8,467 nt of DNA from Bacillota bacterium (lineage in GTDB: Bacteria; Bacillota; Clostridia; Peptostreptococcales; Anaerovoracaceae), in assembly GCA_016302925.1 (NCBI GenBank), contig JAEDMR010000081.1:1-8467 (forward strand), given 5' to 3'. The notes under the pieces were generated by a model. It searched no databases, had not been told where the DNA came from, and saw only the letters and a list, made by a program, of their open reading frames with translations. Positions 5,823 through 8,467 of the stretch are shown here, one piece after another (positions within the stretch are counted from its first letter, which is position 1; each line of letters begins with the position of its first letter). The translations under genes were made by a program, and so were the position numbers.

Positions 5823-6832
5823 ACCGGTCCGATGTGCCGGAAAAACCTCTGGAGGGTCTGAAGATTGCAGTGGATGCAGGAAACGGTGCAGGCGGATTCT
5901 TTGCCGGACGGATTCTGGAACCACTGGGTGCAGATGTGTCTGCCAGCCAGTATCTGGAGCCGGACGGACATTTTCCAAATCATGCGCCGAACCCGGAGAA
6001 TAAGGAAGCCATGGCTTCCATCTGCCATGCCGTGAAGGAAAGCGGTGCGGATCTGGGTCTGATTTTCGATACGGATGTGGATCGTTCTTCTGCGGTGGAT
6101 GGGAACGGCAGAGAAATCAATCGAAATGCCATCGTTGCCATGGCAGCGGCGCTTATCGCCAGGGAACATCCGGGAACAACGGTGGTGACGGACAGCATCA
6201 CCTCTGATCAGCTGACCGTATATTTGGAACAGTGTCTGGGTCTGAATCATCTGCGGTTCAAACGTGGATACAAGAATGTAATCAATAAGTCTATAGAACT
6301 GAATGAAGCAGGGATTGACAGCCAGCTTGCCATTGAGACCTCCGGACATGCGGCATATAAAGAAAACTATTTTCTGGATGATGGTGCATATCTGGCGACG
6401 AAGATCGTTATCAAGGCAGCACAGCTGAAGCAGCAGGGTGCATCGCTGGATGTGATCCTGTCTTCTCTGGAGGAACCAAAGGAGGCCGTCGAATATCGTT
6501 TTCCGATTCTGGCAGAGGAGTTCGGGCCATATGGCGATCAGGTGCTGGGTGATATGAAAGTCTGGGCAGCGTCAGGCGAAGTTACCTGCGGCAGCTGCGG
6601 CTGTGCTGTAAAGATCCAGATGGTGGAGCCCAACTATGAGGGGGTACGCCTGAATTTCCGTGCGGAAGCGGATTGCTGCGGAGGAGAAGGTCTGGCAGGC
6701 TGGTGCCTGCTGCGGAAGTCGCTTCATGATCCGATCATGCCGCTGAACATCGAAGTAACCAGAGGCAGCTGCGATGATATTCTTATGATATTGAAAGACT
6801 TTCTAAGGAAGTATGACAAACTGAAGCTGTAA
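5819..6832 (+). CDS. Phosphohexomutase, C-terminal fragment (domains II-IV)
   Basis: This frame holds the rest of the phosphohexomutase. It shows domain II (LKIAVDAGNGAGG, 14-26, and the magnesium loop FDTDVDRSS, 83-91), domain III with the sugar-specificity loop IETSGHAAYKENYF (172-185), and domain IV. Domain IV lacks the usual RPSGTEP phosphate loop; the matching position reads PNYEGVRLNF (272-281), followed by LLRKSLHDPIMPLNIE (298-313), a variant I associate with Lachnospiraceae members of the family. Cysteines cluster at 258, 261, 263, 287 and 288. Numbering is from the GTG at 5819, which overlaps the upstream TGA as GTGA. That GTG has no good binding site, and family homology continues upstream of it (KIIRE), so it is probably not a true start. 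With the N-terminal part the product would be about 524 residues, normal for this type. Confidence 0.8.
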   Translation: MNRSDVPEKPLEGLKIAVDAGNGAGGFFAGRILEPLGADVSASQYLEPDGHFPNHAPNPENKEAMASICHAVKESGADLGLIFDTDVDRSSAVDGNGREINRNAIVAMAAALIAREHPGTTVVTDSITSDQLTVYLEQCLGLNHLRFKRGYKNVINKSIELNEAGIDSQLAIETSGHAAYKENYFLDDGAYLATKIVIKAAQLKQQGASLDVILSSLEEPKEAVEYRFPILAEEFGPYGDQVLGDMKVWAASGEVTCGSCGCAVKIQMVEPNYEGVRLNFRAEADCCGGEGLAGWCLLRKSLHDPIMPLNIEVTRGSCDDILMILKDFLRKYDKLKL

Positions 6833-6859
6833 AATATAAAAGAAAAAGCAGGAAGTGAT

Positions 6860-6893
6860 GAGCAGGAAGCAGAAATGCAGCCTGCTCTTTTTT
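6860..6893 (+). terminator. Intrinsic terminator after the phosphohexomutase
   Basis: GAGCAGG (6860-6866) pairs perfectly with CCTGCTC (6881-6887), followed at once by six T residues (6888-6893). The 14-base loop is long but is bounded by further GCAG/TGC pairing potential. A second copy of AGCAGGAAG at 6847-6855 could pair alternatively with CCTGCT. It sits 28 bases after the stop codon and acts on the plus strand only. Confidence 0.85.
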
Positions 6894-6927
6894 ACGGATT
6901 TTATCCGAAGAAGCAGAGGGGGGATAC

Positions 6928-7011
6928 ATGTATATAAGTATACTGTGTACAGAATCCCGGAAACGACGTTCTGAAAACCGGAAAAATATACAGAAAAGGA
7001 TGCAGAACTGA
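6928..7011 (+). CDS. Possible small basic ORF, 27 residues
   Basis: An ATG at 6928 lies 5 bases after a GAGGGGGG run (about 6916-6923) and opens a 27-codon frame. The peptide starts MYISILCTESRKRRSE and is rich in Arg and Lys; it ends at the TGA at 7009-7011. The binding-site-like run is the only support. No family is recognised, and it could equally be chance. Confidence 0.15.
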   Translation: MYISILCTESRKRRSENRKNIQKRMQN

Positions 7012-7092
7012 AACAGATCCCTGCCGGGCGAATCCTTGCAGTTTACGACGGGCACAGGTTCCCTGGGGAGACTGATTTTGCAAAAAAACGTC

Positions 7093-7108
7093 TGGCACAA
7101 AATTTGCT
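7093..7108 (+). promoter_or_regulatory. Sigma-54 (-24/-12) promoter candidate
   Basis: TGGCACAAAATTTGCT fits the sigma-54 consensus TGGCACG-N4-TTGCW at every defined position but one (A for G at position 7), with the required 10-base spacing between the GG and GC pairs. It points towards the carboxypeptidase, with a predicted start near 7119 and a leader of about 61 bases. No sigma-54 gene or enhancer-binding protein is in the window. Confidence 0.4.
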
Positions 7109-7179
7109 CCTCATACACTGCAGGAGTACGACAGAGAGTATGGTACAGCATTGTACACACGGAAAGGAGAAAAAGGAAA

Positions 7180-8467
7180 GTGAGAAAACGTTTTTTAAGC
7201 GTAGTCATTATTTTAGCAGTACTGTTTACTGCCAGCTTCAGCGTAACCGGCGCTGCATTCGCATCTGACCAGGGCAACTGCGTCAACGTGAAGCTTACCG
7301 TAAACGGGAAGAAAACAGAAACCGTAAAGGCATATTATGCATCTTACACATATAATACATATGTGTCCCTGGAAGATCTGGCATGGGCACTGAAGGGAAC
7401 CAGCAAAGCCTTCGATGTGGAGAATGTGGACGGAGAATGGACTGTAACTACCGGAAAAGATTACACCGGCGAAGCACCTGTTCCGTTTGGCACCACTTCC
7501 AAGGAAGATCCAAACGTGTTCCATGATATCGAGTTTGATGCATATGACATCACTATCGATGATAAAACCTATGAAATGAGAGTATATGATAATTATGACT
7601 ACTCTGATTTCGATGGAGAGGTACAGGGCGTGTATGTCCGCCTCATCGACCTGGGACTGTTTATGAACCTGTCTTTCGGTTATGAAGGCTATGGAAAGAT
7701 ATCCATCAACACATCCAAAGACTTTGTTCTGGATATGGACAAGCTGGAAAGTGCCGAATACTTCCATGACCTGGACGGCGTCTACCTGGGAGACCTGACC
7801 ACAGGAAAGAAACTGTACAGCTGGGATGAGAAGCACCAGACAGAAATCGCGTCTACTTCGAAGCTGATGACAGCGGCCATCGTTCTGGACGAAGTGGCTG
7901 CCGGCAAGATTTCCATGAATGATATCTATACCGTAAGTGATGCGGTACACTATGAAGCACTGTCAGAAGACGGCACATTATATGCCGACATGCCTTCCCG
8001 CGGAAAAGTAGAGATGAAGGTAGGACAGACCTGGTCCGTAGGAGATCTGATGTCTGCAATGCTGCTGCCTTCCGCCAACGAAGCCGCAACTGCACTGGCG
8101 GAAGTCGTATCCGGTTCCGAAGCGAAATTCGTGAAGAAGATGAATGCGAAAGCCAAAGAACTGGGACTGAAATCTGCCAAGTTTTATAATCCACACGGAC
8201 TGCCTGACTATACAAACAGCCAGTTCACCGGCAAGAGACAGAATAAAATGAGTGCAGAAGATATGTACAAGTTATGTGCATATCTGATGAAAAACTATAA
8301 AGAGGAACTGGTTGCCATCACAGGGCAGACCAGCCACGAACTGAAATCCCTGACCGACGATATCTATCTGACTGCAGAGGAAAATGACGGTGTGGAAGTG
8401 AAATACGGGGATGAAGACGGATATATGCCATATGTGAATACCACGTATGCCACCCTGTTCCAGAATG
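7180..8467 (+). CDS. D-alanyl-D-alanine carboxypeptidase (low-molecular-weight PBP), 3' end cut off
   Basis: An open frame of 429 codons with no stop reaches the window edge. It encodes a secreted serine D,D-carboxypeptidase of the peptidase S11 (DacA/DacF) type, which trims the terminal D-Ala from peptidoglycan stem peptides. It has a clear signal peptide (RKRF, then a hydrophobic core, with likely cleavage after AFA at 28). The active-site tetrad is S225-T-S-K228 (ASTSKLMTAA) and the second motif is S298-A-N300 (PSANEAA). The expected KTG box would lie just beyond the window. Between signal peptide and catalytic domain lie about 165 extra residues with two beta-rich, copper-amine-oxidase-N-like units: VNGK to VSLEDLAWAL (41-71), and DDKTYEMRV to YVRLIDLG to ISIN (127-177). 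The region is acidic and tyrosine-rich. The GTG start is chosen because AAGGAG (7164-7169) lies 10 bases upstream and the signal peptide begins exactly there. Family assignment is secure. Confidence 0.9.
   Translation, partial: MRKRFLSVVIILAVLFTASFSVTGAAFASDQGNCVNVKLTVNGKKTETVKAYYASYTYNTYVSLEDLAWALKGTSKAFDVENVDGEWTVTTGKDYTGEAPVPFGTTSKEDPNVFHDIEFDAYDITIDDKTYEMRVYDNYDYSDFDGEVQGVYVRLIDLGLFMNLSFGYEGYGKISINTSKDFVLDMDKLESAEYFHDLDGVYLGDLTTGKKLYSWDEKHQTEIASTSKLMTAAIVLDEVAAGKISMNDIYTVSDAVHYEALSEDGTLYADMPSRGKVEMKVGQTWSVGDLMSAMLLPSANEAATALAEVVSGSEAKFVKKMNAKAKELGLKSAKFYNPHGLPDYTNSQFTGKRQNKMSAEDMYKLCAYLMKNYKEELVAITGQTSHELKSLTDDIYLTAEENDGVEVKYGDEDGYMPYVNTTYATLFQN

Larger units (their letters stand above)
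5259..6832 (+). pseudogene. Frameshifted phosphomannomutase/phosphoglucomutase (whole locus)
   Basis: Taken together the two frames encode one complete four-domain enzyme with a single -1 discontinuity at about 5803-5805. Both halves are otherwise intact and keep their catalytic residues. This points to a very recent mutation or a base dropped in sequencing or assembly, more than an old pseudogene. Confidence 0.6.
6894..7179. other. Intergenic region between terminator and carboxypeptidase
   Basis: With the terminator this makes 347 bases without a confident gene. It holds a small CGGAT/ATCCG hairpin (6895-6907), a possible 27-codon ORF with an SD-like run (6928-7011), 8-base inverted copies TGTGTACA (6944-6951) and TGTACACA (7152-7159), a distant AAGGAT/ATCCTT pair (6996-7001, 7032-7037), a sigma-54-like promoter (7093-7108), and a GTACA/TGTAC dyad with a 4-base spacer (7143-7156) just before the ribosome binding site. 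No known riboswitch or RNA gene was recognised. Confidence 0.5.

Noticed and set aside
6939..6944. TATACT as a -10 box upstream of the carboxypeptidase
   Set aside because: The place where a -35 would lie is a run of G residues with no match, and it would give a leader of over 220 bases.
6783..7286. Minus-strand open frame of 167 codons across the intergenic region
   Set aside because: It crosses the intrinsic terminator and both flanking genes in antisense, has no binding site and no recognisable domain. The hydrophobic stretches come from reading A-rich DNA backwards.
7213..7950. Minus-strand open frame of 245 codons opposite the carboxypeptidase
   Set aside because: Antisense to a frame with a signal peptide and both peptidase motifs; no family resemblance.
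1..8467. Mobile element, prophage, defence island or CRISPR array
   Set aside because: No transposase, integrase, terminal repeats or regularly spaced repeats were found; gene content and base composition look uniform and chromosomal.

Overview
The window reads as a chromosomal segment of a Gram-positive anaerobe of the class Clostridia, most likely family Lachnospiraceae. Reasons: strong AGGAGG-type ribosome binding sites, roughly balanced GC, a butyrate kinase homologue, a DUF2804 gene, a PF06541 membrane protein, and a phosphohexomutase of the type common in that family. Genus cannot be resolved by eye. No mobile element, CRISPR array, tRNA or rRNA was seen.

Layout. On the minus strand, positions 1-1143 carry a two-gene unit: a DUF2804 protein, then the first 11 codons of a gene that leaves the window. 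A divergent promoter region (about 1144-1267) separates it from a plus-strand operon (1268-4252): nfo (endonuclease IV), a butyrate kinase homologue, a small FMN-dependent oxidoreductase and a four-helix PF06541 membrane protein, with gaps of 2, 16 and 18 bases. A new promoter with an extended -10 overlaps the end of that operon and leads to a degenerate CbiT/CobL-like methyltransferase-fold protein and a phosphohexomutase. The phosphohexomutase is split by a single-base frameshift between its first and second domains. A clear intrinsic terminator (6860-6893) closes this block. After a 347-base gene-free stretch, a secreted D-alanyl-D-alanine carboxypeptidase with a long N-terminal extension begins at a GTG (7180) and runs off the right edge.

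How the genes work together. The content is mostly housekeeping or moderately conserved: base-excision repair, acyl-phosphate/ATP chemistry, flavin-dependent reduction, sugar-phosphate interconversion and cell-wall trimming. The operon grouping does not spell out one pathway. I see no convincing new multi-gene system. The points most worth a second look are the CbiT-like protein that has lost its SAM-binding glycine motif, the frameshifted phosphohexomutase with an atypical domain IV, a near-consensus sigma-54 (-24/-12) promoter in front of the carboxypeptidase, a dyad overlapping the -10 box at 4266-4280, and a divergent butyrate kinase with no phosphotransbutyrylase gene beside it.
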